Made by a program: the position numbers and the translations under genes
NCBI RefSeq assembly: GCF_004758605.1
Contig: NZ_CP038512.1
Span: 257,501 to 315,000, forward strand
Origin: Deinococcus metallilatus
Lineage (GTDB): Bacteria > Deinococcota > Deinococci > Deinococcales > Deinococcaceae
Reading direction: 5' to 3'
Length of the DNA: 57,500 nucleotides
The notes under the pieces: generated by a model
Seen by the model: only the letters and a program-made list of their open reading frames with translations
The model's database searches: none
What the model was told of the DNA's origin: nothing
In this document: piece by piece, positions 1-8,904 of the stretch
How positions within the stretch are numbered: position 1 is the stretch's first letter
How the letters are laid out: each line of letters begins with the position of its first letter

Positions 1-729
1 CTCCGTCTCCGAGAGGCGCGCCCGCAGGGCGTCCCGCAGGGCCGAGAAGCCGGGATCGCCGCCGCGCTGCTCGCCCCGCGCGCTGATCAGGAACACGGGC
101 GGGGTGAGGCCCAGCACGCCCCGCGCCCCCTTTTCCACGAACTCGCGCACCTGTTCGCGCTGCTCGGGGGTTTCCAGCAGATCGGCCTTGTTCACGACCA
201 GCACCACGCTGCGGCCCCAGCGCGCGGCGAGCGCGAGGAACTGCCGCTCGGATTCGGTGAAGGGCCGGTCGGCCGAGGTGAGGAACAGCACCAGATCGGC
301 GCGCGGCAAGAAGCCCTCGGTGAGCGCCTGGTGCTGGCGGATGATCGCGTTCGTGCCGGGTGTGTCCACCAGCGCCACCCCCTCCAGGCTGGGCAGCGGA
401 TAGGTCAGGCGGCTCACGAAGGGGTCACGGGTGGGTTCCATCTGGCCGGGCTTTTCGCCATGCACCAGCAGGTAGATGCGGTCGGTGGTGGGCGTCACGC
501 CTTCCGGCAGCACGGGCGCGCCCAGCAGCGCGTTCACGAAGCTGCTCTTGCCCGCGTTGAACTCACCGACCACCACCAGCAGAAAGCTCTCGTCGAGCGA
601 CCGGACCGCCTGCCGCGCGTGTTCCACCGCCTCGGGCGGCGCGCCCTGCGTTTCCAGAAACGCCTGGAGGTCCGCGAGCAGCACGCGCTCCCGCGAGAGG
701 AGGTCCTGAACCCGGCCAGTGACGAGCAT
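1..729 (-). CDS. Dynamin-family GTPase, N-terminal part (runs off the window)
   Basis: This is the first 243 codons of a dynamin-like GTPase, transcribed leftward out of the window. The G1/P-loop GEFNAGKSS lies near residues 55-63, G3 DTPG near 122, and G4 NKAD near 185. Proteins of this type bind GTP and usually act on membranes or in division. The start ATG at 727-729 is supported by TACACT (complement of 736-741) six bases upstream, the leaderless pattern seen for many genes here. It lies upstream of nothing visible on its own strand except the pilin cluster behind it. The C-terminal half, which would define the subfamily, is outside the window. The GTPase assignment is firm; the cellular role is inferred from the family only. 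Confidence 0.85.
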   Translation of the reverse strand, partial: MLVTGRVQDLLSRERVLLADLQAFLETQGAPPEAVEHARQAVRSLDESFLLVVVGEFNAGKSSFVNALLGAPVLPEGVTPTTDRIYLLVHGEKPGQMEPTRDPFVSRLTYPLPSLEGVALVDTPGTNAIIRQHQALTEGFLPRADLVLFLTSADRPFTESERQFLALAARWGRSVVLVVNKADLLETPEQREQVREFVEKGARGVLGLTPPVFLISARGEQRGGDPGFSALRDALRARLSETE

Positions 730-735
730 GAGGAG

Positions 736-741
736 AGTGTA
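736..741 (-). promoter_or_regulatory. -10 box of leaderless promoter for the GTPase gene
   Basis: TACACT on the minus strand, six bases before the ATG at 729. Matches TANNNT, with no Shine-Dalgarno between it and the start. Confidence 0.55.
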
Positions 742-789
742 GAGCCTCCGCGCTCGCCCGCGCGGAGGCTCAGGGATTGCCAAAGACGC

Positions 790-1626
790 TCAGTTGACAG
801 CGATTTTGCCGAGGTTGGTGGGGTAGACGGTGATGCTGTATTCGTCAGTGGCGTTGGGCAGGCGGAGGGTGGTGCCGCTGACCTTGCGGGTGGTGGCGAG
901 ATTGATGGTGATGCCAGCAACCGGTTTGGTTGCCGAAGCTGCCGTACCATCTGCCGCCGTGAAAGTGAACATGGTGTAGGTGTTGGAGGCCGTGGTGAAG
1001 CCGGATGTCAGGGTGGTCGGGGCGATGTAGTCGGAGAGGATGTTGGCGCTGTTCCCCATCGGGATGCTGGGGGGCGTAGTGGGAGGGCTGCCCCCCGCTC
1101 CAGGGGCAATGGTTCCCCGGTACTCGGCCAGCACCCAGGTATCGGCGTTGTCGTCGTCCGGTCCCGGATTCTTCCAGCTGTCCGTCCCCGTGCCCGAAAG
1201 CCACACCGAACGCTTGACCGGGTAGTAGGCCAGGAAGCGGTAGCAGCCATCTGGGCCACTTGTGCTGGTCGCGGTACCGCTGACGCAGGTCAGAGCCGAG
1301 TTCTTTGGCGGCAGCACCATCGCCAGGATAGGGTCTGTTCCCACTTGCCAGGCATTGCCACCCGCAGGCTTCTGCGTCAAGGCCGTACCCGTCATGTTAA
1401 TCGTCTGCCCAGGCGGATACACATACCACGCTTCCTTCAACTTCCCGGCGATCAACTGTTGCGCGTTCAGAATCTCCTGTTGCAACTCGGCGCGGCTGCT
1501 CGACTGGGTGGACACGCGGGTGCCCTGGGTGAAGTAATTGAGCAGGGCCATCATCACGACACCCATGATCGCCATCCCCACCAACAGTTCCAGAAGGGTA
1601 AAACCAACTTGAGCCTGATGTTTCAT
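790..1626 (-). CDS. PilW-like prepilin
   Basis: A 278-residue prepilin-type protein, last gene of a four-gene leftward cluster. The N-terminus MKHQAQVGFTLLELLVGM has the type IV prepilin peptidase site (G then FTLLE, glutamate at +5) followed by a single hydrophobic helix. The remainder is a low-complexity, Thr/Ser/Gly-rich globular part, as in minor pilins of the PilW type. I chose the ATG at 1624-1626 because it places the cleavage site after a short positive leader and follows the stop of the preceding gene by 2 bases. An upstream extension in frame is only antisense noise. Expected role: minor (pseudo)pilin in a type IV pilus, DNA-uptake or secretion machine in the cell envelope. Confidence 0.82.
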   Translation of the reverse strand: MKHQAQVGFTLLELLVGMAIMGVVMMALLNYFTQGTRVSTQSSSRAELQQEILNAQQLIAGKLKEAWYVYPPGQTINMTGTALTQKPAGGNAWQVGTDPILAMVLPPKNSALTCVSGTATSTSGPDGCYRFLAYYPVKRSVWLSGTGTDSWKNPGPDDDNADTWVLAEYRGTIAPGAGGSPPTTPPSIPMGNSANILSDYIAPTTLTSGFTTASNTYTMFTFTAADGTAASATKPVAGITINLATTRKVSGTTLRLPNATDEYSITVYPTNLGKIAVN

Positions 1627-1628
1627 TC

Positions 1629-2165
1629 CTATGGCCTCAGAAGGTCGAGAGTCAGGGCCACGTCCTGCGGGCCGATGACCTGTGAGTTGCCCGGGCCTGC
1701 TGTCCCCGACTGCACGATGACGCGGCGCATGGTCGGAACAGCTCCCCCGGTCAGCGTGGCGTTCGTGGATGCCGTGCATGTCGAAGATGTTGTCGTATTA
1801 AGGGTATTCACGGGCGCTGCTGTTGGAGGACTGGCAATCGTATTGTTCTGGTTAATAGGCTCCGCCCGCGTACTGAGGTTGATGAACTTCACCGTATAGC
1901 CGCTGGGAACAGTCATGCCAGGAGCGCAGGCGTTGTTGTAGTTGCTCAGGACGGTCCAGGCGTTTCGCACGTTCTCCATCACCTGCTGAACGTTCGACGT
2001 CGTATCCAATTGCCTCTGTGCCTGCCTGTTCAGGCTCAGGGAGCCGGTCAACGTCGCTGTCAGAACTGCCGCCAGAATCCCCAGCAGGGCGATGGCGACC
2101 AGAATCTCAATGAGAGTAAAGCCCTGCTCTGCGGCCCTGGCCTGTACTTTTGAATGCTTCACCAT
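1629..2165 (-). CDS. PilV-like prepilin
   Basis: A 178-residue prepilin. The leader ends EQG and the mature part begins FTLIEILVAIALLGIL, the classic N-methylation motif and hydrophobic helix. The C-terminal domain contains two cysteines (around residues 80 and 130) that could form a disulfide. The ATG directly follows the stop codon of the preceding gene (TAA then ATG, no gap), and its own stop is 2 bases before the next gene, so the four genes are almost certainly cotranscribed. It would be processed by a prepilin peptidase encoded elsewhere. Family assignment is firm; PilV rather than another minor pilin is inferred from length and position. Confidence 0.82.
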   Translation of the reverse strand: MVKHSKVQARAAEQGFTLIEILVAIALLGILAAVLTATLTGSLSLNRQAQRQLDTTSNVQQVMENVRNAWTVLSNYNNACAPGMTVPSGYTVKFINLSTRAEPINQNNTIASPPTAAPVNTLNTTTSSTCTASTNATLTGGAVPTMRRVIVQSGTAGPGNSQVIGPQDVALTLDLLRP

Positions 2166-2627
2166 TTACGATCCTGCCTTTGTCAGAATGACTTTCCCTG
2201 TCACGCCGACAATCCTGACTTCAAGATCGCTGATCCCACTCATGGGACTCCTGATGGTGTAGGCGCTCCCCGTCGCCCCTGCGCCCAATTCGCCATAAGG
2301 GGCCTGATAGGTCACGTTTGTCGTTGTGCCGCTACCACAAGTCGTCTTGCAGATCACCTTGACGTTGTTCGGCAGGGTTTTGGTCACCGTATCAACCATG
2401 TACGTTGTTCCGCCGCCACTCCCAGGCAGAACAAGAACGACATCGGCACTTCCCCGCTGCGCCTGCGAACGCGCCCGCCGAAGGTCGGTGGCGACTTGCG
2501 TGGCGGCCTCACGCAGTTCTGCGTTGCGGATGCTGCGGATAAGGCTGATGCCGAAGATGCCCGCGAGGATGCCGATGATGGCCAGGACGACCAGGAGTTC
2601 GAGGAGAGTAAAGCCACGGGTGTCCAT
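2166..2627 (-). CDS. GspH/FimT-type pseudopilin
   Basis: A 153-residue prepilin with a very short leader (MDTRG) followed by FTLLELLVVLAIIGILAG. The region after the helix (RNAELREAATQVATDLRRARSQAQ) is typical of the GspH/FimT family, where it forms the long N-terminal helix. Two cysteines near residue 92 lie in a CKTTC pattern. The start overlaps the stop of the preceding large gene (TGATG at 2625-2629). Likely a minor pseudopilin helping to prime a pilus or uptake filament. FimT-like proteins in some bacteria bind DNA, but nothing in this sequence proves that. Confidence 0.85.
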   Translation of the reverse strand: MDTRGFTLLELLVVLAIIGILAGIFGISLIRSIRNAELREAATQVATDLRRARSQAQRGSADVVLVLPGSGGGTTYMVDTVTKTLPNNVKVICKTTCGSGTTTNVTYQAPYGELGAGATGSAYTIRSPMSGISDLEVRIVGVTGKVILTKAGS

Positions 2628-4693
2628 CAGTAATCACCCGTACCCACCTGCTGCCAGGCCACGTCGTCGAGCTTCTTGCCGGAAATAGAGTTATCGCTGA
2701 ACTGCCCAACGACGACGAGGGGCGAGGATGGGGGCAGGATGCCTTCTTTAAGGCGAGCGTCATAGGAGAAATCATCGCCGTAACCACTCACAAAGGTTCC
2801 ATCCAGCCTTGCCACACCGTTCAGGCCATACCGCTTCTCCACCACGCTCCCGATAACGTGCCTGTGTCCCTGCATCGGACGGGAATCGTAATCCTCGACG
2901 TTGAAGGTTCCCTGACTCGCCATGATGGCGGCATGGTAGGTGGCTTCATTCTTGGTATTGTTGGTCATCACAATATCGCCAGTAGGGGCATAGAGCCCAA
3001 GAATGTTCCCCGGTTTATCGTTTCCCGTCTTGGGACAACCCTTCTGAGAGTTCTGATTGTCACACGGGGTGTTGGACATGGTCAGGTCCGAATCGAGCCT
3101 CAGCCCCGATGCTCCAGTCACATTAATTTTGGCGAAGGAGGCGAGGGCCGGGGGCATCTTGCTCACGTCCGCCGTCTGGCTGTTGCCGATGCGGTCTGGG
3201 CCGCTCACAGTAATTGGTTTCGCTGGTTGCTCGCCTCCATAGATCACGCCGTTGAACGTTTTGCCCATGCTCGACCATGTCCCCTTCTTCCCGTTGCCAT
3301 TATTGGTCTTTACGTAGAGCATCCCATCGGGGCCATAGCGGTACTCGTTGGTAATCTGGCCGCCCGGGTTCCTGACGCGAATGTACTGGTAAGTGGGACT
3401 GGGCTCATTCCAAGACGAATTGTTGCTGTTATAGGACGAGAGCGGATTGCCACTTTCGTCTCCTGCCATCAACTCAACATTTCTCTCTTCGCTGCCCAGC
3501 ATAATACCCGATTCAGTGGCATCTTCTCTCTGCAGAGAGGCATTGGTAGGCAGAGGAATGTACTGCGAGGTAAAGGTGCCCTTTTTCCCAGGCGCGAACT
3601 GTGTTCCGGCATTGGTCATCTTGGTATTGAGATAGTTGTTGATTGCGGTAATATCACTATTTGGGGGTGGAGCAACAAGCGTGTTGAGGGGCTGGTAAAT
3701 ACCTGCGGATTTTGCACAATCGGCGCCTGACTTGGCTTCTTCTGAGGTAGGAAAGGAGGTGCATCCGGCACTGAACACGTCGCCTTTAAAGTTGACAGTG
3801 TTGAAGCCGAACAAGAACCTGACCTTCTCGTTAACAAACATATCCCCATCGATGACATCGTTAAAGAAGCCGCCGTCGGCACTCAGCCACTGATCGATAA
3901 AAAGGTTATAGTTAAACGGATTGGGAATGGTGACCTCAAACCACCAGTCGCCCTTGCTGGTACGCTTGCTGGCAAGAACCCGCGTGCCATTTCCAGATGA
4001 ACTTTTTGCCGAGAGGCTGGTCACACCGAGATAGAAGCGGTAACGGACGTTGCTATTGTTCCCGAGCTTGACGACACGAAGGGGCTTGACCAGGTACTTG
4101 GCATCCCCCAGGTCTACGTTATCCAACCTCTTATTCCACCAGTCTGTCAAAGGCTGGCCTGGTTTGGGGCGTTCCGATGCGGGCAGGACATTGTAGGCCG
4201 TGGGGGTCACAGCATCGGCCAGAATGGCGTACTTCTGTGCCGTCAGGCTTGAATTTTTGTCCACCAGGCACTGCTTGGCTCCCGGATAAGGTTGCGTGTC
4301 GCTTTCATTTCTTGGCGTGGCAAATTCAGAAGTGTCGGTCCAGGGGTCACTGACAGCTTCCTTGCCACAGAATCTCCTGGCGTAGGCTTCAATGACAGAC
4401 AGGACGGGGACGGTGCCGACCGGGGGGAGCTTCATGTAGGGGACGATGGCTCCGGCAGCATTCGTGCCGGTCGGGGCCAGCATGGTCTGAATATCTCTCA
4501 GCGTGCTGCGGGCCAGATTGACTTTGGATTCCGCCGCGTACTGCGCCCTGAGTGTCGCCGCCTGGTCCGCCGTATTCTGCCGACTGCCCAGCCCCAGACG
4601 CAGGGTGGCGGCCAGGATGCCTGCCAGCAGCAGCAGGGTGAACAGGACGACGATAATCATGGTCGCCCCTTCTGTAGATCGTGGGCCTCTCAT
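2627..4693 (-). CDS. PilX-like large prepilin-family protein
   Basis: A 688-residue protein, first of the pilin cluster. Its N-terminus reads RSTEGATMIIVVLFTLLLLA, resembling PilX N-termini (a glycine before a hydrophobic helix, without the usual FTLLE). The first helix is followed by an alanine-rich AAESKVNLARS stretch, also PilX-like. The remaining ~620 residues have no repeats and low-complexity Asn/Gly/Thr patches, fitting an exported surface protein. I start at the ATG at 4691-4693 because it keeps the cleavage-like site. A GTG at 4765 and an internal ATG at 4660 (with AGAAGGGG upstream) are alternatives. It probably acts with the three small pilins as a tip or adhesin component, which is inference from gene order. 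Confidence 0.7.
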   Translation of the reverse strand: MRGPRSTEGATMIIVVLFTLLLLAGILAATLRLGLGSRQNTADQAATLRAQYAAESKVNLARSTLRDIQTMLAPTGTNAAGAIVPYMKLPPVGTVPVLSVIEAYARRFCGKEAVSDPWTDTSEFATPRNESDTQPYPGAKQCLVDKNSSLTAQKYAILADAVTPTAYNVLPASERPKPGQPLTDWWNKRLDNVDLGDAKYLVKPLRVVKLGNNSNVRYRFYLGVTSLSAKSSSGNGTRVLASKRTSKGDWWFEVTIPNPFNYNLFIDQWLSADGGFFNDVIDGDMFVNEKVRFLFGFNTVNFKGDVFSAGCTSFPTSEEAKSGADCAKSAGIYQPLNTLVAPPPNSDITAINNYLNTKMTNAGTQFAPGKKGTFTSQYIPLPTNASLQREDATESGIMLGSEERNVELMAGDESGNPLSSYNSNNSSWNEPSPTYQYIRVRNPGGQITNEYRYGPDGMLYVKTNNGNGKKGTWSSMGKTFNGVIYGGEQPAKPITVSGPDRIGNSQTADVSKMPPALASFAKINVTGASGLRLDSDLTMSNTPCDNQNSQKGCPKTGNDKPGNILGLYAPTGDIVMTNNTKNEATYHAAIMASQGTFNVEDYDSRPMQGHRHVIGSVVEKRYGLNGVARLDGTFVSGYGDDFSYDARLKEGILPPSSPLVVVGQFSDNSISGKKLDDVAWQQVGTGDY

Positions 4694-4832
4694 AGCGATC
4701 AGTCTGCGGCGCCCCCCACCGCAGACCAATCCCCTGAATTGGGGGGTGCGTGAACTTCCCTTCACCCCCCTCTCGCGTCCCCGGGAACTTGGCGTTGCAG
4801 ACTGCCTCCATTCCCACCCAGGAGGTATGCCG

Positions 4833-5045
4833 ATGACCGGACCCTACGACCGTCCCCCTGCTCCTGCGTCCGAACCGACCGATACGCCCGCCCCCATGCC
4901 CGAGCGGTTGCCCGGCGGCACAGATACCGGTCCGATCATGGACCCCCCTATGAACCCCGATCTACCCGGTATGCCGGTCCCGACGCCCAGTGACAACCCC
5001 GACACGCCCGGCTTGCCCAGCCCGACGCCGATGCCCGCCATGTAA
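4833..5045 (+). CDS. Small proline-rich protein
   Basis: A 70-residue protein composed mostly of Pro, Asp, Thr, Gly and Met (repeated PMPxP and TPxxPDxP patterns), with no signal peptide, membrane segment or recognised domain. Start chosen from GGAGG at 4821-4825, seven bases before the ATG at 4833; an ATG at 4827 is too close to this site. A Gly-rich ORF on the opposite strand (GTG start) overlaps it and lacks a comparable ribosome site. It lies between the pilin cluster (divergent) and the tRNAs. Function unknown; likely intrinsically disordered. Confidence 0.6.
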   Translation: MTGPYDRPPAPASEPTDTPAPMPERLPGGTDTGPIMDPPMNPDLPGMPVPTPSDNPDTPGLPSPTPMPAM

Positions 5046-5222
5046 GCGGCGCCCACAACCGCTGGGCCCCTGGAATGGAGGGAGGTGGGGCGAGCGCAGT
5101 ATCACCGCCGGAGCCTGAAAAACAGCCTGGTGCCTGACTGCTTAGCCCCTACCACAACTTCCAGATGTGGGTCTGCCGCCACTGGGTGGGAGGCAAGCAG
5201 GACCACTGGTCTTTTAGGCGTG

Positions 5223-5251
5223 TTGACAAGGCTCAGGGACGCGGCTATCCT
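5223..5251 (+). promoter_or_regulatory. Promoter of the tRNA-Asp/tRNA-Phe operon
   Basis: TTGACA (5223-5228), a 17-base spacer, and TATCCT (5246-5251), 38 bases before tRNA-Asp. Near-perfect sigma-70-type promoter in the expected place. Confidence 0.75.
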
Positions 5252-5287
5252 TAACCCCGCTGCTTTTTGCGGCGCAGTGTGTCCAGC

Positions 5288-5365
<78 letters not shown>

Positions 5366-5387
5366 TCGTTTCCCCTCCAGGGGAATA

Positions 5388-5465
<78 letters not shown>

Positions 5466-5472
5466 GAGCAAG

Positions 5473-5503
5473 AACCCCGTCCTGGACGGGGTTTTTCTTT
5501 TTG
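5473..5503 (+). terminator. Rho-independent terminator after tRNA-Phe
   Basis: AACCCCGT/ACGGGGTT stem with a CCTGG loop followed by TTTCTTTTT. Given the integration model this terminator came with the element; the native one is at 29648-29680. Confidence 0.85.
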
Positions 5504-5631
5504 GACTCGGTTCAATGAACGACATGAGAATCGCGGGATAGTGTGCTCTTCACAACGCAGTTCCAGAGCAAACGATTCGGGATTCTCCGCCTACCGAGGA
5601 CCAGAACAGGATGCCGTCGAAAGGAGCAGCC

Positions 5632-6316
5632 ATGCACCTCGACGAACTCTGGCAGCGGCACACCCGGCACCTCAAGCTCCGCAAGCGCAGCCCCCACACC
5701 CTGACGTACTACGACGCTACCGCCAGGACCCTCCGAGCCTACCTGGAGGCTCAGGAGCACTGCCTGCGGGCCGAGGCCATCACGGTGGGGGACCTTCGCG
5801 GCTTCATGGAGTACCTCGAAGCGAGGGGCCTGGCCGAAGGAGGCATCGACGCTCACTACCGTGCCCTCAAAGGCGTCTTCGGCTGGGCAGTGAAGGACGA
5901 GCTGCTGGACCGCAACCCCACGGCCCGCCTGGAGCGTGTCAAGAAGCCCCACAGGCTCATGGTGACGCTGGGTGGGGAAGAGTACCGCCGAATGCTCGCC
6001 GCCGCTCGCAAGAGCCCTTTCCGTGACCGGGAGACAGCCATTGTCATCACCCTGTTCGATACGGGGCTCCGGCTGGCCGAAGTGGCGAGCTTGACCGTGG
6101 ACGACGTGCGCTTCGCCGACGGCCTCATCCAGGTCATCGACAAGGGGAACAAGGAGCGGGTGGTGCCCCTGGGGCAGATGGCCTCCGAGGCGTTGGACCG
6201 GTATGGAGTTGACCCGCCGGTACGTAAACCTGCTTCCCGAAGACCTGGCGAGGGTCCACGCCCAGGTATCTCCTGGCGACCGGATAGACGCTTCGAAGGC
6301 GGGAGGCCGCCGATGA
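5632..6316 (+). pseudogene. Tyrosine recombinase (XerC/D-like phage integrase), internally deleted
   Basis: The N-terminal ~190 codons form a SAM-like core-binding domain and the first catalytic segment with the active-site arginine (DTGLRLAEV) and KGNKERVVPLG. At about 6203 the sequence jumps to another frame that encodes the extreme C-terminus (MELTRRYVNLLPEDLARVH), including the nucleophilic tyrosine in TRRYV, and ends at TGA 6314-6316. The HxxR box and surrounding ~70-80 residues are missing and the two parts are out of frame, so no active enzyme can be made. Start chosen from AAAGGAG six bases before ATG 5632. Its old stop overlaps the next gene's ATG (ATGA at 6313). Position beside attL identifies it as the element's own integrase. 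Confidence 0.85.
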
Positions 6317-6906
6317 CCGACAGACGGATGCGGGAGGGCACCTTCAGCGAAGAGCAGCGCACCCGCTTCACGACGCTGGCCGTGAGCCGCAACCTGAGCC
6401 ACGTCCGCTGGCGCGAGGTAAACCCTTACGGCGCGACCAACCCCGTATCAGTCGGCCTCCAGCTCGCGGCGACGCTGCTGCTCTGGATAGCCACCAGCCC
6501 CCTGGAGCAGGCGATGAACGAGTTGGACGGTGACCCGCTCAACCCGAAACTCAAGCGGCTTTGGACCGAGCCGGACTTCCAGCCGGACCACCCGGAGGGG
6601 CTGCGGGCCAACCTGCCCCGCTGGTGGGAAGCCATCGCGCAGGGGAAGGTGGAGATGGTCCTGGCCGGAGACGGCTGGTATGTCGTCGGGTTACGGGCGC
6701 GTCTTGGTGAGCCAGGGGGTGACAGCCCCGTGTGGGAGATGACCCTGGACCGGGAACGCCTGGAGTTCATCGTGGACACTCTGGCCTGGGCACTGCCCTT
6801 CTGGCGCACGCCTATCACGCTGCCAGCGCCATCTGAAGCAGGTGCAGCGCGTCCCGGAAGGAAGCGTAAGGGCAGAAGAGCGAATCCGGCTGAACCCAAA
6901 GATTAG
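6313..6906 (+). CDS. Unknown protein in operon with the integrase
   Basis: A 197-residue protein of unrecognised family. It has a hydrophobic stretch around residues 43-60 (SVGLQLAATLLLWIA) too short and mixed to be a sure membrane helix, several Trp residues, and an Arg/Lys-rich tail. The ATG at 6313 overlaps the stop of the broken integrase by ATGA, so the two were translationally coupled. The last ~90 bases overlap a convergent nuclease-like gene; the basic tail may be read-through into antisense sequence. Function unknown; an accessory of integration or excision is possible only by position. Confidence 0.55.
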   Translation: MTDRRMREGTFSEEQRTRFTTLAVSRNLSHVRWREVNPYGATNPVSVGLQLAATLLLWIATSPLEQAMNELDGDPLNPKLKRLWTEPDFQPDHPEGLRANLPRWWEAIAQGKVEMVLAGDGWYVVGLRARLGEPGGDSPVWEMTLDRERLEFIVDTLAWALPFWRTPITLPAPSEAGAARPGRKRKGRRANPAEPKD

Positions 6907-7186
6907 GCTTCCAGAAGACTGTGGGGATGCAGTACAGGTGCTGGAGTTCCCCTTCCTTTTCGATAGCCAGCAGGAGGAAGTCCGAGTCGGCCTGGAAGCC
7001 CTTGGTGTACCGGTAACGGGCGTGATTTGAGCTGCGCTTCGTGTTTAGCCGGAAGCGGTAGCGCCCCGCCTGTGGGCTCTCCCAGGTCTTGACCTCCAGG
7101 CGCAGTGAGCCGGACTGGATGTCGAATGGATGGCCGTATGGCGTGACCATCGCAGGCAGCCCCGTCCGGCGGAGGGCTTCGGCCAC
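6815..7186 (-). CDS. PD-(D/E)XK nuclease-like protein, probably 5'-truncated
   Basis: A 123-residue protein with PFDI...LRLEVKTW near residues 20-35, that is D-x(8)-ExK, the signature of PD-(D/E)XK nuclease folds. The rest (RYRFRLNTKR, SDFLLLAIEKEG, YCIPTVFW) fits the beta strands of small Mrr/resolvase-like nucleases. No good start exists: the only candidate is a GTG at 7186 with no ribosome site, and an in-frame stop lies at 7193-7195. The ISL3-type element begins at 7211, so its insertion or an adjacent deletion probably removed the N-terminus. A small HTH gene on the same strand lies on the far side of the IS and may have been its operon partner. Specificity cannot be told. Confidence 0.5.
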   Translation of the reverse strand: MAEALRRTGLPAMVTPYGHPFDIQSGSLRLEVKTWESPQAGRYRFRLNTKRSSNHARYRYTKGFQADSDFLLLAIEKEGELQHLYCIPTVFWKPNLWVQPDSLFCPYASFRDALHLLQMALAA

Positions 7187-7210
7187 GAGATGTCAACGTC
7201 AGGTGAGCTG

Positions 7211-7239
7211 GGTTCTGGCGCCATCTCGGTGCGACCCCT
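7211..7239 (+). repeat. Left terminal inverted repeat of the ISL3-family element
   Basis: 29 bases, exact reverse complement of 8903-8931. Confidence 0.9.
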
Positions 7240-7260
7240 GCCAGGCGCCGAAGATGAAGG

Positions 7261-8904
7261 ATGGACTTCGACCTCCGCGCCCTCCTCACCCTCGACGGGT
7301 TGCACCTCGATCAGATCGTCCTTGACGAGCAAAGTGGCCTGATCGTCGTCGAGGTGCACAGCACCACGCCCACTCCGCACTGCCCGCAGTGCGGCACGCC
7401 CGCAGGTCGGACGCGCAGCACCTACACCCGTACGCTCGCTGACCTGCCGTGGGGTGGGCGGCGCGTCGTGTGGCGGCTGCGCGTTCGGCGTTGCCCCTGT
7501 CTCTGTCCGTCGTGCCCACAGCGCATCTTCGCTGAGCGGTTCAAGACTCTGACCGTGCCCTTTGCCCGTCGAACCTCCCGCCTGGCCGAGTCTCTGCGTG
7601 CCATTGGACTGGCGCTCGGTGGGCGGGGGGGAGAACGGCTCGCTGAGCGGTGCTCACTGGTGGTCGGGCGCAAGGCGCTGCTCACCCTCGTTCGACGGGT
7701 GCCGCCACCGCCGGTGGCGGCTGTCCGGGTGCTGGGCATGGACGACTGGGCGTACCGCAAGGGGCAGACGTACGGAACGATCCTGGTGGATCACGAGGCC
7801 AGGCGAGTTGTTGACCTCCTGCCCGACCGGAAGCCGAACACGGTGGCCGCCTGGTTGCACGCCCACCCGGGCGTGCAGATCGTGACCAGGGATCGTGCGG
7901 TGGTCTACGCCGATGGCATCCGGCAGGGTGCGCCTGAAGCCATGCAAGTTGCGGATCGCTGGCACCTGCTGAAGAACCTGAGTGAGGCCGTGCTGCGGGG
8001 GCTGCTCGGGCACAGCGAAGATCTCAAGGTCGCCTTCGCCGAGCCACCTCCAGAGGTGGGCGAGTCGAGTGCTTCGGCACTCGACTCGCCCGAAATGAGC
8101 CCAACGCCTTCCAGGCCTGACGTCAGCCCCCACAAGCAAGCGCAGTTTGACCGCATCCACGCCCTGCGCGCTGGGGGCCGCACTTTTCGCAGCATCGCCT
8201 TCGAACTCCAGCTCAGCCGCAACACCGTCAAGAAGTACGCCCGGCTTGACCGCTGCCCCGAGCAAGTCCGGTGCCCGCGAGGCCAGGCCATCGCCGCCTT
8301 TGAAAGCTACTTGGTCGAGCGGTTCAACGCGGGCCAGCGCAACGCCAGGCGGTTATGGGAAGAGGTCTGTACGCAAGGCTTTACGGGCAGCGCCTCAGTG
8401 GTTCGGCACTATATGGCTGACGTCCGCCGACAGCACGGCGTGAAGGGACGGCGGAACGACGGCTCACCCGACCGACCCCAAGCGGTGGTGCCGACGGGAG
8501 TAAGACGCCCTACCTTGACCATGCTGGCGTTCACCGTCATCCGTGCCCCCGAAAAACGCAGTGACCGGGAGCGCGACTGGGTCGACAAGTTGATGCAGAC
8601 GAACAGCGAGGTAGCGAGCGTCACGACGCTCGCCCAGCAATTCGCCGACATGGTGCGGCGCCGCGACCCGAGCGAACTCGGCACGTGGCTGAAGGCGGCA
8701 ACCGACAGCGGCATCGCGGCGCTCAAGGGCTTCGCGCAGGGCGTGTGGAGCGACCTGGAGGCGGTGCGGGAGGGAATGCGGCAGGCCTGGTCGAACGGGC
8801 GGGTGGAGGGGTATGTCAACAAGCTCAAGTTAGTCAAGCGCCAGATGTACGGCCGTGCGAAGTTCGATTTGCTGCGTGCCCGGCTGCTGGCCGCCCCGGG
8901 GTAG
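7261..8904 (+). CDS. ISL3-family transposase
   Basis: A 547-residue transposase. The N-terminus has a zinc ribbon (CPQCGTPAG near residue 41, then CPCLCPSC near 78). The DDE core includes GMDDWAYRKGQTYGTILVD near 159-177, the usual ISL3 hallmark, and WSNGRVEGYVNKLKLVKRQMYGRA near the C-terminus carries the catalytic glutamate. A middle insertion contains a HTH (RSIAFELQLSRNTVKKYARL). Length is normal and the frame is open throughout, so it is probably active. It starts at ATG 7261, with AAGG immediately before. The stop lies inside the right inverted repeat. Confidence 0.92.
   Translation: MDFDLRALLTLDGLHLDQIVLDEQSGLIVVEVHSTTPTPHCPQCGTPAGRTRSTYTRTLADLPWGGRRVVWRLRVRRCPCLCPSCPQRIFAERFKTLTVPFARRTSRLAESLRAIGLALGGRGGERLAERCSLVVGRKALLTLVRRVPPPPVAAVRVLGMDDWAYRKGQTYGTILVDHEARRVVDLLPDRKPNTVAAWLHAHPGVQIVTRDRAVVYADGIRQGAPEAMQVADRWHLLKNLSEAVLRGLLGHSEDLKVAFAEPPPEVGESSASALDSPEMSPTPSRPDVSPHKQAQFDRIHALRAGGRTFRSIAFELQLSRNTVKKYARLDRCPEQVRCPRGQAIAAFESYLVERFNAGQRNARRLWEEVCTQGFTGSASVVRHYMADVRRQHGVKGRRNDGSPDRPQAVVPTGVRRPTLTMLAFTVIRAPEKRSDRERDWVDKLMQTNSEVASVTTLAQQFADMVRRRDPSELGTWLKAATDSGIAALKGFAQGVWSDLEAVREGMRQAWSNGRVEGYVNKLKLVKRQMYGRAKFDLLRARLLAAPG

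Noticed and set aside
4844..5056. 70-codon Gly-rich frame on the minus strand
   Set aside because: GTG start without ribosome site, opposite to a plus-strand frame that has GGAGG at ideal spacing.
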